Source of the DNA: Isoetes taiwanensis
Lineage: Eukaryota; Streptophyta; Lycopodiopsida; Isoetales; Isoetaceae
NCBI GenBank assembly: GCA_021234155.1
Contig: JAJEKV010000053.1
Span: forward strand, 2,774,077 to 2,838,076
Direction of reading: 5' to 3'
DNA: 64,000 nt
Positions 11,585 to 22,001 of the stretch are shown in pieces. Position numbers and translations under genes: made by a program. Numbering within the stretch: the stretch's first letter is position 1; each line of letters starts with the position of its first letter. The notes beneath the pieces are model-generated. The model saw nothing but the letters and a program-made list of their open reading frames with translations, ran no database searches and was not told the DNA's origin.

Positions 11585-12440
11585 AAGACTTAGGTGCATT
11601 TTTCTGAAATTGATAGTTTAAATGGGCCAAATAAAACAAAACGTATGAATCAGAGTGCAATTGCATGAAATAAGGCCATCTTTCAATTTCGGCTGTAATT
11701 TACAAACCGGCTCCGTTTCAGTAGCAAGGGCATCCGTTGGAAAGCATGCAAAAAAATCTAAAAATAATGCTAGGCATAAAGTTTTCAAATTCCTGCCCTA
11801 GATATGTCAAAAATGCCAAAATGGGCTGGCTATGCTAGTTTCACAGCAGAGCATGTAAGAGGCATTACATAAAGAGGTTTAACATTCTATTTATCTGATT
11901 CTTCCATGAACTTCTTTGTTAATCGGACTTACAAATAGAGGTGTGAGTTTAAGCAATTCTAACATAAATCACATTTAAGAAATAAGGATTGTAAGCCTAC
12001 TTCAATTGATTCAGCCTATAGCAAAGCCAAGTTATCGTTGTCCCAACTTCACAACAAGAAATGTGAAGGACATAACTTCAAGAAGGAAGCCCTATGTTTT
12101 ATGCATGAGCATTTATTAGAAAAAGACAGATGCATGTTTCTGAAATTTATGATTTGAATGGCCCAAATAAAACAAACTATATCAAAATACGACTGCATGA
12201 AATAAAACCACCAGTCAATTTCGGCCATAACTTGCAAACCAAAGCTCTGTTTCACTAGCAAGGGCATCCGTTGGAAAGCGTGCAAAATAATCTAAAAATA
12301 ATGCTAGGCATAAAGTTTTCAAATTTCTACTCTACATATGTCAAAAATGCCAAAATGCACTGGATGTGCTAGTTTTACAACAGAACATGTAAGAGGCATT
12401 ACATAGAGAGGTTTAATATTGTGACAGTAAGATATTCTCT
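11585..12440. repeat. Diverged direct duplication, ~320-bp arms ~540 bp apart
   Basis: The segment at 11585-11905 recurs at about 12120-12440. Long shared blocks include GGGCATCCGTTGGAAAGC, AAAATAATGCTAGGCATAAA and GTAAGAGGCATTACATA. Scattered substitutions indicate an old duplication. A minus-strand frame crossing the right copy (12049-12285) is not conserved in the left copy, so it is not called a gene. Confidence 0.8.
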
Positions 12441-12618
12441 GATTCCTGCATGGATTTCTTTGCTAGGGAGTTACAAATAGAGATGCAATTGCATTGTAGA
12501 TTGAAGTATGTCTGAGTGGGAAGGAGATCAATATATTTAGTAATGCCGGAAGACTTCTGTGCCCATCATTTATAGTCAACAAAGATCAGCTTTGCATAAT
12601 AAAGCAACACTTTTCAGA

Positions 12619-12949
12619 GTTGAGAAGCAAGAAACCCCGAAATGGAATTGATTACTTCGTTAATGAATGTGCTGTGGAATTTTTTGCAGCTAAAGAGCAA
12701 TACAAAGCTTCAATAGCGAGATCTATTTCAGATTTGAAGAAACCTTGCTCACATGATGTTCAATATAAATATATGGAACTGCATGCTGCTTCCTTTTTAG
12801 CAATTGCAGGATTTGTGATTGCATTTCTTAATCATAACCGGAGTTCAAAACTTATCCAAGAGTCTCGCAAGCATCGCAAGCAGGCCATTGGACTCAACTG
12901 TCTGATACGAAAGCGAGAACTACACAGTCATGCCAATCCTTGTTCCTGA
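12619..12949 (+). CDS. Exon candidate, unknown protein with one hydrophobic helix
   Basis: An open frame of about 109 codons starts close to an acceptor-like TTTTCAG and ends with TGA at 12949. It has a charged N-terminal half, a hydrophobic segment (FLAIAGFVIAFL) and a basic C-terminus. Composition is protein-like, but I recognise no family, and no joining exon was found. A chance frame remains possible. Confidence 0.25.
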
Positions 12950-12967
12950 AGCAAAGAATCGGCTAAA

Positions 12968-13529
12968 GCAGGTTCGTGGCTATGGCATAAACTTAAGTTT
13001 CAACTTATTTTCAACTAAACCATAACAGAAAGCAGGTTCGTGGCTATGGCATGGCAGGTTCGTGGCTATGGCAGGATCGAACAGGTAAGCATATATCGAA
13101 TCTGGAGCTATTTATACCTGAATCTAAGCAAAAATTGTACCTCTTAATATGGCTCCTCCAAGAACTGCTCAGCTCTAGCCGGTTAATGGAGTCCTAAGCT
13201 CCTAAGCCGATTGATGGATAAATCTAGTCTAAAAGATTCTGAAAAATGAAACAGACCGTATTAGATAGACCATAAAACATATGCCCAAAATATTAACCCA
13301 TATGCCCAGAATAATGGGCGAGGACCTGTGTGCATCCATAAAACAGGGTTACATAAGCAAACTTGCCTTAGGCACAAAAACAGGGGCTTCTGCGAAAATC
13401 ATACCAAATCACTGCAAAGTTTCCCTTCATCCGAAAACAGGATATGGCAAATCTATCTCGGATGGCAAACACTTCACCCGGATACGGAGACGACAAAGAA
13501 AGATCAAAGCCAGCTTCGTGGCTATGGCA
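12968..13529. repeat. Four copies of a 20-bp motif
   Basis: GCAGGTTCGTGGCTATGGCA occurs exactly at 12968-12987, 13032-13051 and 13054-13073. A near copy (AGCTTCGTGGCTATGGCAGG) lies at about 13512-13531. The first three flank a 45-bp AT-rich insert. I see no function. Confidence 0.8.
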
Positions 13530-13674
13530 GGCCCAGAGTTGGTATACAGATTTTTATTTGCTCCTTCCTCGAGCAAGGAAAAGCTCTGAAGGATGTGTAG
13601 TTAGAAAGAAGGAAATGAAAACCAAACCGGGAAAGCTCCGACAGTCCTCAGAATAAATTGAGTGGGTAAACTTA

Positions 13675-13816
13675 CACCTCCCCACAAGTTCCTCAAGAGG
13701 ACCATTTTAACTGCCTGAAAGCTCGCCCTTATTATGGAACACAAAGAAACATCCATTTTGGCTTGAATAGAAACGACAGAGCCGGCGAAAGCAATTTCGG
13801 CCAAACATTTTGCCAT
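13675..13816 (-). CDS. Possible first exon of an unknown gene
   Basis: On the minus strand an ATG at 13816 opens a frame of 47 codons ending at a perfect plant donor (GTAAGT, intron starting at 13674). The peptide starts MAKCLAEIAFAGSVVSIQAK, which could act as an N-terminal targeting or membrane segment. About 270 bp upstream lies the second G-box block. No second exon was found downstream, so the gene is either broken or very long. No family is recognised. Confidence 0.25.
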
Positions 13817-14086
13817 GGCTCAACACTTGGATTGCTTCATATCCAATGACGAGGAAAAGCCCTGCGTGCATAGTGCTCTGTTCCAAATAGGAGATCCGTT
13901 AAGCGTATCGTTGCTCGCAGGAAGGGTGGCTGTGCCATACCTATCGACACCAAGCTTGCCTCTGCTTCATCGTAGGGTCTATTTTGTTCGGATTTGGAGC
14001 AATCGTCACGGCCTTCTGCTAACCGACATCCCACTTGGAATTTTCTTGAATTTTCACAGCCGTAGATGAAATCGAAGGCTTGTAGC

Positions 14087-14135
14087 TGCATCCACGTGAA
14101 CAAAAATCTTACCTGGCAGCAACGTGGACACTCTA
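14087..14135 (-). promoter_or_regulatory. G-box/ACGT block, copy 2
   Basis: This block shares GCATCCACGTG and GGCAGCAACGTGGACACTCT with 8462-8510. It lies 5' of the minus-strand ATG at 13816. It may be a duplicated promoter fragment, as for copy 1. Confidence 0.35.
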
Positions 14136-14200
14136 AAATTGCTTCAAAGTGTCCACTTGCGTTTGTGCAAACGTGCTAAAAAAACAAGGTGCTGCGCACG

Positions 14201-14282
14201 GAGGGTTGCCCTCCATGGCTTGAGGGTGAAGTGGCTTAAATGAGGGTTGCCCTCCATGGCTTGAGGGTGAAGTGGCTTAAAT
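14201..14282. repeat. 41-bp exact tandem duplication
   Basis: A unit beginning GAGGGTTGCCCTCCATGGCT occurs at 14201-14241 and again at 14242-14282, apparently without mismatch. GAGGGTTGCCCTC is itself a short palindrome. The identity suggests a recent slippage or duplication event. Confidence 0.9.
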
Positions 14283-14934
14283 GATGCTTCAGTTTCATCA
14301 CAATCAATCTTAATTATTACTCCACAATACAATTACTTGATACCATGACATTATGAAGATTGACATTATGAATAGTAACTGTAGTTCAGTTAATGACAAG
14401 ATTGCATGCATCATAAGTAAGCCATAACTAAGCAATACTCATGATTTCTAGAAGAAAATTGCTCATAAATCCTTTGTAAGCAGACTATAGTTAATGAACA
14501 TTGAAGAAAGATTGCTTATATCTCATGTCCAAAATCTTATCTGAATTGATGAATAAAAGTTCGGAACTGCTTAGCCAAAGGTAAATATAATATGCATGCC
14601 CTGCAGAATAAGTTTTTGCGAGCTTTTAAAAACATGTCTTTAGAACTACAAGAAATTTATCGTGGCAGCCAAGGCCGCCACGAACATTTCTCTTTCCCGA
14701 CTCCCTTCCGTGAATATTTTACTTTCCTGACTTTAGATAGTCGACACGTGTCACTGATCAAAGGCTATTTTTACACCACCTGTTTACAATCTAAGCCACA
14801 TATAATGTATATATCTCTTCCATCGGCAATCATTGAAACGAAGTCTATCTCGACAATTGACATATGTCATTGCATTCCTTCTGCCATGTGTTTGCATTTT
14901 AAGCCACATGTAAGTAATATCAAATATCATTAAT
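14283..14934. other. Spacer, no gene seen
   Basis: AT-rich sequence with a fortuitous frame at 14592-14933. Nothing is recognised. Confidence 0.5.
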
Positions 14935-15290
14935 ATAATCACGATATATGCCTTTTTCATTTATAATATCTATTTTGAATGATTATGTGCAATAATAATG
15001 AGTACATGTGTCCTTTTCGTCGTTCGAGATAGACATGTCCCGTTTTCATTTATGACATTGATTTTGAATGATTATGTGCAATGATGAGTGTGCAAAATTG
15101 ACATGTGCCTTTTTCGTAGTTTGAGATAGTGTGAATTATCATGACATATGCCTTTTTCATTTATGACATCGATTTTGAAGGATTGTGTGCAATAATGATG
15201 AGTGTGCGAAATTGAGATTTTTTCGTCGTTCGAGATGGCGTGAATTATCATGACATGTGCCTTTTTCATTTATGACATTCAACACACGTG
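14935..15290. repeat. Satellite-like tandem repeat, ~3.5 copies of ~100-110 bp
   Basis: The unit contains TTTTTCATTTATGACAT, GATTTTGAATGATTATGTGC, GATGAGTGTG and TTTTTCGTCGTTCGAGAT in fixed order. It recurs from about 14945, 15043, 15148 and 15258 (last partial). Small indels vary the length. Frames across it on the minus strand repeat the same peptide and are not genes. Confidence 0.8.
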
Positions 15291-15882
15291 GCTTGAGAAG
15301 CGAAGTTCTGACAGCAGAATCAGACCTGGGCACGAATTTCATTTCGACCATTGCAAAATGCTGAAATCTGCATACATGTCACTTCCATGTAATAAGTAAA
15401 AAAGAAAAAAATGAGAACAGAAAAGGCAATACAATTAAATAGGAAGGTTATCATTGGATTAGTAAGCTTGCTTTGTTTGGCTCCTGACAACATATGAAAT
15501 TCTTATAGGATCAGAATGGGATAAACTTGAAGGCATTTTGCCATCTTGCATATTTGGGGTTTTATAGGGTAAGGTAGATACTTGCACTAGATTTTTCTAG
15601 TTCAATCAAATTTTTATAACATAAAAATTGAAATGGAGTTAAATGATGACATGTATAGTGAACTTTGGTCCTAGGCAATAGTCAAACCTCGTTTGATGTC
15701 ATTTGATGCACTCAATTTGGTCATGGCCAATAGTCAAACCTCATTTGATGTCATTTGATGCACTCAATGTGAAGAATTTGTTGCTATATAAAGTGTGTGC
15801 AAGCATTAGGCTTGCATCATATTGTGAAGTAATTACTGGTAGATACAAGTTTCGTACAATTTTATGAACAAAGATGGACAAT
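15291..15882. other. Spacer with short direct repeats
   Basis: Two ~35-bp copies of a segment containing AATAGTCAAACCTC and TTTGATGTCATTTGATGCAC lie at about 15678-15715 and 15730-15765. Otherwise nothing is recognised. The interval is directly 3' of the NPF pseudogene. Confidence 0.5.
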
Positions 15883-17426
15883 TCATTGTCCATCATTGAC
15901 CACCAATTCAATGGCGTCATGTGCAGATTTAGTGGTGGTTTTATAAGAGTAGGACCAAGCAAGTGGCAAATAAAAGAGAAGGTTGATGACAGTGACAAGG
16001 ACTAGAACCCAGTAGTAGTAGTCCAGGTGGCCTTTGTCAATATCGTTCCGAAGCCACGTAGGATTTGAATTGTCAACCATATACACAATGGCACTACTCA
16101 AAGAGAAGGTTGATGACAGTGACAAGGACTAGAACCCAGTAGTAGTAGTCCAGGTGGCCTTTGTCAATATCGTTCCGAAGCCACGTAGGATTTGAATTGT
16201 CAACCATGTACACAATGGCACTACTCAAGAAAAAACTAACCCCACTATTCACAAAGGCCATGCTCACACCTGCATCGTGCATAGAATCGCATCTGCTCAT
16301 GAAAAACTCCCCGTAATGCGGGAGCGGTGAAGCTCTCAAACAAACCAAAGCACTGCATCAAGCGGCACCAACCAAAATATACTCAACTTTACAATCGCTT
16401 TTTTTCTTTTCATTTCCACTACTGCCGCAACCATCATGTCCAACACATACAACACAAATCCAATGCCTATCCTTTGTAGCGCACTAAAGCCTCTTTCATT
16501 TCTTGTGTGGCTTCTCATAAATGGCACCACCAAACTTGTCGATATTGGTAGAAAAGTGAGATTTACTATGAAAGAAAATAAGAACATTAAAGAAAGCTTC
16601 CCGGTTAAATTTGTCCATGTTCATGCCTTGAGTTACAAAAAGTTCCAACCCCAAGTGTGGGCTACTCCTAACCATAGCACAACTAACCAGATAGGGATTA
16701 CTCGAGCACCAATTTTACCTCTTCAACTTGAGTCGTGGTGCATGGCCCTGAAAACTCTTCTTTTCCTCCTTGTTTTAGAGCCTTTTGTCGAGAAAATCTG
16801 CGGATAAAATTAATGAGGACAAATCATTGAAGAGGCCTTCTTTGCTTTTGAAGAGAAAGAAGCAAAATATACTAGGGCAAACAAGTGTAACCTGAATTGG
16901 TTTGTATGAGGGAGCACTATTTTGCCATGCTTAATATCATACTCCTCATAGAAATCATTCGTAGTTTCCATGCGGCGCCTTTTGAATGCAGTAATGAGAA
17001 CATGTGCAATCTGAGCTAAAGGGCTTCCTTGAGGTTTTTTATATCTATAATGTCTTGCCATACCAAAGTACACATTGCAACCGCCAGAAATAACAGGTAA
17101 AGCCCTATCCCCCATCTCCAGTGTAATCTATCCTCAATATACACAATAACAGTCACAGAAATAATTCCTCCTAAGCCGACACACCAGAAATTCCAGTTGA
17201 AGAAAGAAACCATGCCCCTCTTCTCCATCATATCCTCTTCATCAAACTGATCAGCTCCAAAAGATCCGATGCAAGGTGCCAAGCTTCCAAACCCAAGGGC
17301 AAACAAGTACAATGCAAGAAAAAAAATACCCAGTTGGAGCGAGCTCGCCTCGGGGCAGTCTCCATTCTGGCATGGCAAGGGCCTGAGAGATTTTCCAGAA
17401 ACAGAGATGGTCAAGAGGATTATTCC
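15883..17426 (-). pseudogene. NPF/POT (NRT1/PTR family) proton-coupled transporter, 5'-truncated and frameshifted
   Basis: NPF proteins are 12-helix plasma-membrane or tonoplast carriers of nitrate, peptides or hormones. Exon A (17426-16892) follows a clean acceptor (TTATTGTAG) and ends at a donor (CAG|GTTACA). It encodes the helix 4-6 region with the family signatures GFGSLAPCIGSFGADQF, FFNWNFW and YRYKKPQGSPL. Exon B (16797-15883) follows TTATCCGCAG and encodes TTTQVEEVKLVL, NERGFSALQRIGIG and LSIFWLVP, then the last helices, and stops at 15883. Breaks: a frame change near 17058, extra or missing bases at the start of exon B and in its first 150 bp, and a 127-bp tandem duplication (15975-16228) that repeats the helix-12 region out of frame. 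The exons for helices 1-3 are absent; upstream is unrelated palindrome-array sequence. Family assignment is strong. The subfamily is not resolvable by eye. Confidence 0.85.
15975..16228. repeat. 127-bp tandem duplication inside the NPF relic
   Basis: Copy 1 is 15975-16101 and copy 2 is 16102-16228. I count one difference (CCATATAC versus CCATGTAC). The unit is not a multiple of three, so it disrupts the reading frame at the penultimate membrane helix. The near identity indicates that it arose recently relative to the other damage. Confidence 0.9.
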
Positions 17427-17575
17427 CTACAATAAGCAAAACAATCAAATGAGAAAGTTGACATGGTAACATAAAATATCATAGTACTTACAAAGAAATA
17501 AATCCCAAAGGAAGGAAGGAAGAAATTTTTAACGTCCACGGAACCCAATCGGGTTATGGGACCAGAACAAACAAA

Positions 17576-17765
17576 GGGCAGAAGCCCTAACAGAACAGAG
17601 GGCCGAAGCCCAAAGAACAAAACATGGGGTCAAAGCCCCATTACAACACACAATACAGGGCATGAGCCCTACCAAAACTCGGGAGCTATGCCCCCTAACA
17701 AGTCTCAAGTAGCAAATATAAAACAAACGGGCATAAGCCCGGACAAAACTCGGGGGCTATGCCCC
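17576..17765. repeat. Array of seven short GGGC..GCCC palindromes
   Basis: Seven mini-hairpins occur at 17576, 17599, 17626, 17658, 17681, 17729 and 17752. Examples are GGGCAGAAGCCC, GGGCCGAAGCCC, GGGGTCAAAGCCCC, CGGGCATAAGCCCG and GGGGGCTATGCCCC. A-rich linkers of about 10-15 bp separate most of them. ACTCGGGGGCTATGCCCC-like strings are familiar from non-coding parts of plant Ty3/gypsy elements, so this may be a fragment of one. Short frames on both strands are products of the repeat. Confidence 0.7.
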
Positions 17766-17769
17766 ACAT

Positions 17770-18933
17770 CAAAGCGAGCAATAAAAGGAAATCCAAAGCA
17801 AAATGGAGTCAGGATGCCCAGGGCTATACAAGAACTGTCCATGGATCAGTCGGCCAATGATCCCGGATAATAGCCTGGCCTCCCCTGTACACAGCCCACT
17901 TCCGTTGCAGTGGCAAGAGAGATAGTCTTGTAGCGCCCCAAATATGTGTCAGAAATGAAGGCATCTACCAGACTTATGACAAACGATGATAATTGTCGCT
18001 AATTCAGATTTCTCAGATCCGCCTCTCATTTCTTTTGCTTTCTTTTTCTTTTTTGCTCTCCTTCCATTTCTTCAATGCTCTTCTTCCTTCCAAACGAACT
18101 GCGTATCATTCGATCATCGGCTTTACATGACTCCTAGACTCGTATACCGACACAGACGCTTCTTCTGCGACGAGCCAAATCACCATAACGATTTCTGATT
18201 TTCAAAGATATTATGGCGTAAGAAGCAAGTAAGCCATATTTAGTTAGTTTGTAGAATCTTAGCTTTGTATTGATACTCTGGCTAGTCATCTTACTTCCAT
18301 TATGATTCTATAGTTATTAGAGGGTCTCAATATCGCCTTATCCCATTCCTCGTCCGACAAACTCATATTCGATTTGCTTTGGTGCTAATTGTCTGTGAAA
18401 TCAGAAATGGAGTCGGCTTCTTCCTCTAAGTCTTCTAACCGGTATGTCATCAAGAAATCTTGTTTAGATATATTCTGTTTAGAACCTCTATTTAGATGTA
18501 ATCTGTTAAATTTTTAGATAACCCAAAAGCCTAACCCCTGCTCACAAACTAATAAATGAAAAATAGCTTTATACTTTTCTAGTTTCAAACCTACACCAAT
18601 TAGACTAGTTTGTTATATTCCTTATATGGGTCCCATAGGCCAATTGGTCTCCGGAATGATAAAAATCAATCAATTCAATGTAATTCTCTAGAAATATCAA
18701 ACCATGACCAATATGTCTAGAGTTATTCACATCACTGGCAGATGTAGCATTTCTTCTGTGCAACACTGTGGTCATGTAAGTGATAATGTTGGTAGTTATG
18801 GCAAAGAGAATGACAGTGTCCGCCGCAGTGCATACTGAAAAGCATCATAAAATCAGAGTAAAAAGCATGAAAAACAAGATTTTATTGAAATCAATAACAG
18901 AGCGGGATCCTTTTTTCTTTTTTTAAGCCTTAC
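17770..18933. other. Spacer, no supported gene
   Basis: The plus frame at 17986-18198 starts in a T-rich hydrophobic tract and has no splice context that convinces me. The remainder is AT-rich. Confidence 0.4.
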
Positions 18934-19031
18934 CAAGTATTGGCCAGCATGATTCCAACTTCCTGTTCTGCTAGCAGCTATTCTGTCCTTGTCATTCTCG
19001 CTTCCATCTTGAACCAGCTCTTGATCCATGT
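18934..19031 (-). CDS. Isolated exon candidate
   Basis: A 98-nt minus-strand frame lies between a possible acceptor (GCGCATTAG) and a strong donor (TTG|GTAAGG). It encodes a hydrophilic peptide with ELVQDGSENDKDRIAASRTG. It lies 225 bp downstream of the last recognisable TsaD exon and in the same orientation, but the peptide does not resemble any part of TsaD that I know. It may be an unrelated exon or chance. Confidence 0.25.
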
Positions 19032-19255
19032 CTAATGCGCGCAAGACATTTGAGACAACAGGAAAGCTTCTTAAATACTAAATGGGAAAAGCTTACCATA
19101 GCGGATGCTTATGTGGAAAAAAATGTATGTGCTTTTAATTCCATGGACCGCTGTAAACTGAACTACGACTTTATAAACTTTCCACTGCATTAAAAGATAG
19201 TATGAGCAAAGAAACTTCTTGAATAAGATAAAAACTCCACAAATGACGACACGAC

Positions 19256-20288
19256 CATCTAAGCATGGACTGAGACTAGGCCCAATAGTAACAGCAACAG
19301 CTGATAAGTCTGACTCTTGTATGCGAGCTTCAGCAAGTGCTTCATACACTATCTGCAGTAATACGCTCCAAGTAAGAAATACATATTTGTCTATTGATTC
19401 TACTGCTGTCAGTTGGGAAGCGGCATCTGGTTGCTAAAATACCTCCCTAATGCAATGCCTTTATGCATTTATTGCAATCATACGAGGTATTTTTAATATC
19501 ATGGACAAATTTACTGCTAGTAGGAATAAATCTGCTATGATCTGAATACCGAAATTTACATTCTTTTCCAGGAAGAGTTACTGTAAACCTCCATCAACGT
19601 GAAGGTATTTGGTCAAACATTTGTGGCAAGCAAATCTCTTATAAGGATGTCAAAATGAGATAATCCATGCAACATGTCGGGCTGAAACATCTTCTCAGAT
19701 AAGGAAAGGTGATATATTTTGCTTCCACCTGACTAAAACCATCCTTTGCCACTTTTCAATCTTACTAAATTCAAAACAGAGAAACAGAAGAGGAAATTAC
19801 TCACCTTATCAATCATCTTTGCATGACGTTCTCAAGCCATTTTAGGAACTACTCCCCCATATTGTCCCACTATATCTTCCTTGAAAGGTAAATCAAATTA
19901 GTTAACTTGAGCTACTTAACAATCCTTACATAAATAAAACTACCTGGGATGAAAGTGCTTCCCCCATATCGGCTCTTACCTGCGATTGAATGTGGGCGAC
20001 TAATTAGCATTCAGAAGACATTAAAAGTATGAGATTTCTTTTAAAAGGCTAATAAGGCACTGCAGCACCAGTATCGTCACAGCTCGTTTCCACACCAAGA
20101 ATCAGAGCATCTTCGAAGACTGGTTTTTGTATGATTGCAGTAGTGTTTGAGCATGATATTCGTTGATTTCCATATGGATAATTGTGTGTAATGGGCATGC
20201 AAGTAATGAAGCGGGAGGGCGTGCCTCTGAGCACCGAAGATGCCAATGCCAATCCCGCTGCATACATGTTAAATGTTTTCTGATACAT
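19256..20288 (-). pseudogene. GCP1: tRNA N6-adenosine threonylcarbamoyltransferase (TsaD/GCP1, organellar type), 5' half with nonsense mutation
   Basis: TsaD/Kae1/OSGEPL1 makes the t6A modification at position 37 of ANN-decoding tRNAs; the plant GCP1 form acts in mitochondria and plastids. Exon 1 (20288-20061) encodes a basic, Ser-rich presequence of about 63 residues, then the hallmark LILGVETSCDDTGAA. Exon 2 (19979-19944, 12 codons) encodes VRADMGEALSSQ. Exon 3 (19879-19805, 25 codons) encodes QYGGVVPKMA, a TGA stop, then ERHAKMIDK, where intact family members read through with an acidic residue and the metal-binding His follows. Exon 4 (19352-19256) encodes EALAEARIQESDLSAVAVTI and GPSLSPCL. 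All junctions are GT-AG and keep the same frame. The C-terminal two thirds is not found in the next 1.5 kb. The stop and the missing 3' half make this a probable pseudogene, unless exons lie far downstream and the stop is a sequence error. Confidence 0.85.
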
Positions 20289-20434
20289 GCTCGAATCACA
20301 CCATGGAAATTGATTTCGCCCAGGAACTAGGAGCCTCGGGGCAGGCTCCCGGTTAGCCCGTTTCCAGAGTGGCTGTCTAGAAACAGGGGCAACCGAGAGT
20401 TTACAGCCTATTATGGGTTTGGAGCAGTCATTGA
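20289..20434. other. 5' flank of the TsaD relic with inverted GC-rich motifs
   Basis: GGAGCCTCGGGGCAGGCTCC is an imperfect palindrome immediately 5' (minus orientation) of the TsaD start. Nothing promoter-like (a TATA at the expected distance) is evident. Confidence 0.3.
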
Positions 20435-20472
20435 CATATTCTAGGCATATACTGGCATATGCCTAGAATATG
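20435..20472. repeat. Short hairpin, 16-18 bp stem
   Basis: The arms CATATTCTAGGCATAT and GCATATGCCTAGAATATG are reverse complements apart from one mismatch near the 4-nt centre. The function is unknown; it could be a fold-back remnant of a small transposon. Confidence 0.8.
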
Positions 20473-22001
20473 CCACAAACCCTCCTCAACAAGGGCTTGC
20501 CCCCTTAGGGGCAACCCAAAAAAAAAAAAAAGAACGCTCAAGAGGAACGCCGATGATGAAAACCTAGAACTAATTAAATATATAACCTGTAGAAAAAGGT
20601 CTCATGGAAAAAATGGATGTTCCAAAAAGGCCCGTCTTCTCCAAGAATGATGGCTTTATGTTGCCATAGAACCATTGCATTCTACATGAATGTCCTCTAT
20701 TCTGCTATGCTTCTTGTGGTTTCTTCTATGACAAATTTATTAAGGGGCATAGTGTGTATTGCAAACGAAGATCTAGAAAACAGCCATAGACATCAGAAAT
20801 TTAAGGCTTGACACCAACCATAATTTAAGGTTAGATCATACAATGAAAGAAAGAGAAGTCCCCATAACAATTTTCCTAAGCATAGCACTCAAAACAAGAG
20901 GCAGTATGATAAAGAGTGAACTTGAAAAGGCATATTGTCTTCCATATCAGTCTTCTCTAAAAGTAAAAACTAATTTTTATATTTGAACCTACTATTCTAT
21001 ATTCTTAACCATTGATTGGCTCATTCCTAGGAATATTCCTTTCTAATAGCTTGGCGACATGAAAACCCTCGTGTGCATATTCACAAGGAGATCGAGAAAA
21101 TTGGAACTCTCTAGCAGTTGTAAATGCCCTTAATGTATAGTAATGACAATTCAAAGTGTCCCAAGAAGGAAAAACTTATGCACAAACATGACATGTATCC
21201 TATGATATTATGTGGTTTTTTGACGTAGCTAAAGAATAAAATTAGTTTCTTCCATCCACGAAGACCAAAAAGGCATGTGGGACCCAACCAAAGAGCATAA
21301 ACAGATCTATTACTATCTAGGATTTAAAAGACCTGCCCCAAGGGTTGTCGAGATTAAACCTTAGCAATAATAGGCTTGTGATAAACCTGCATATTGGTAC
21401 ATTTTAATGTAGCGACAAAGGGGCACAACTAAGTTCACATACCCATGTCCATTACCTCCTAGAGATATGATGTTGGTGCCCCCATCGATATTGTTTCCAA
21501 CATCACATGCAACGACTAGTGATAACGTGCCCAAATAGACCCAAATGCTAGGCAATTACGAAGGGTGTGGTATTCATCTTCAATAACTCAAGAAGCCTAA
21601 TTTGAAAAATCACCTTCAACATGAATGTCCGCTTTTACGCGTTAGCTTCTTGTGCTTCACTTTGTTTGTCTGGTTGCTGCACCGCCTTGCATGCATGATG
21701 CATGCATGCATGCCCTGCCCCGCCTGTCTGTTTGTCCGTTTGTATGTGCCGCTTGTCTACCCGTCTACATGCACATGCGTTTTGCTTGTCGCACCTCGCA
21801 CGTCAATACGTTTTGTCGCTTGATGATGATTGGGATCACAAACTAGATGCGAGATGCCTAGCATGACGAACATATAAGATCTAGCACGACGGTAATAGAG
21901 GTTCGTTGCCCGGCAAGATTACAAGCACGTAAGATGTAACATGCGAGCAATTGAGGGGTGTCTAGCACATAACATCTAGTTGTTTCTTATTAATATAAGG
22001 T
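20473..22001. other. Spacer, no gene seen
   Basis: The interval is A-rich at 20520-20531, with a GCATGCAT-rich stretch at about 21690-21712 and a pair of CTAGTTGTTTCTTATT copies at about 21977-22018. Short frames are not supported. Confidence 0.5.

Noticed and set aside
11324-12285. Short frames inside the duplicated 11.6-12.4 kb segment
   Set aside because: They are not conserved between the two copies, as a coding sequence should be.
16436-16807. 123-codon plus-strand frame
   Set aside because: Antisense to the NPF pseudogene exon, whose homology on the minus strand is clear.
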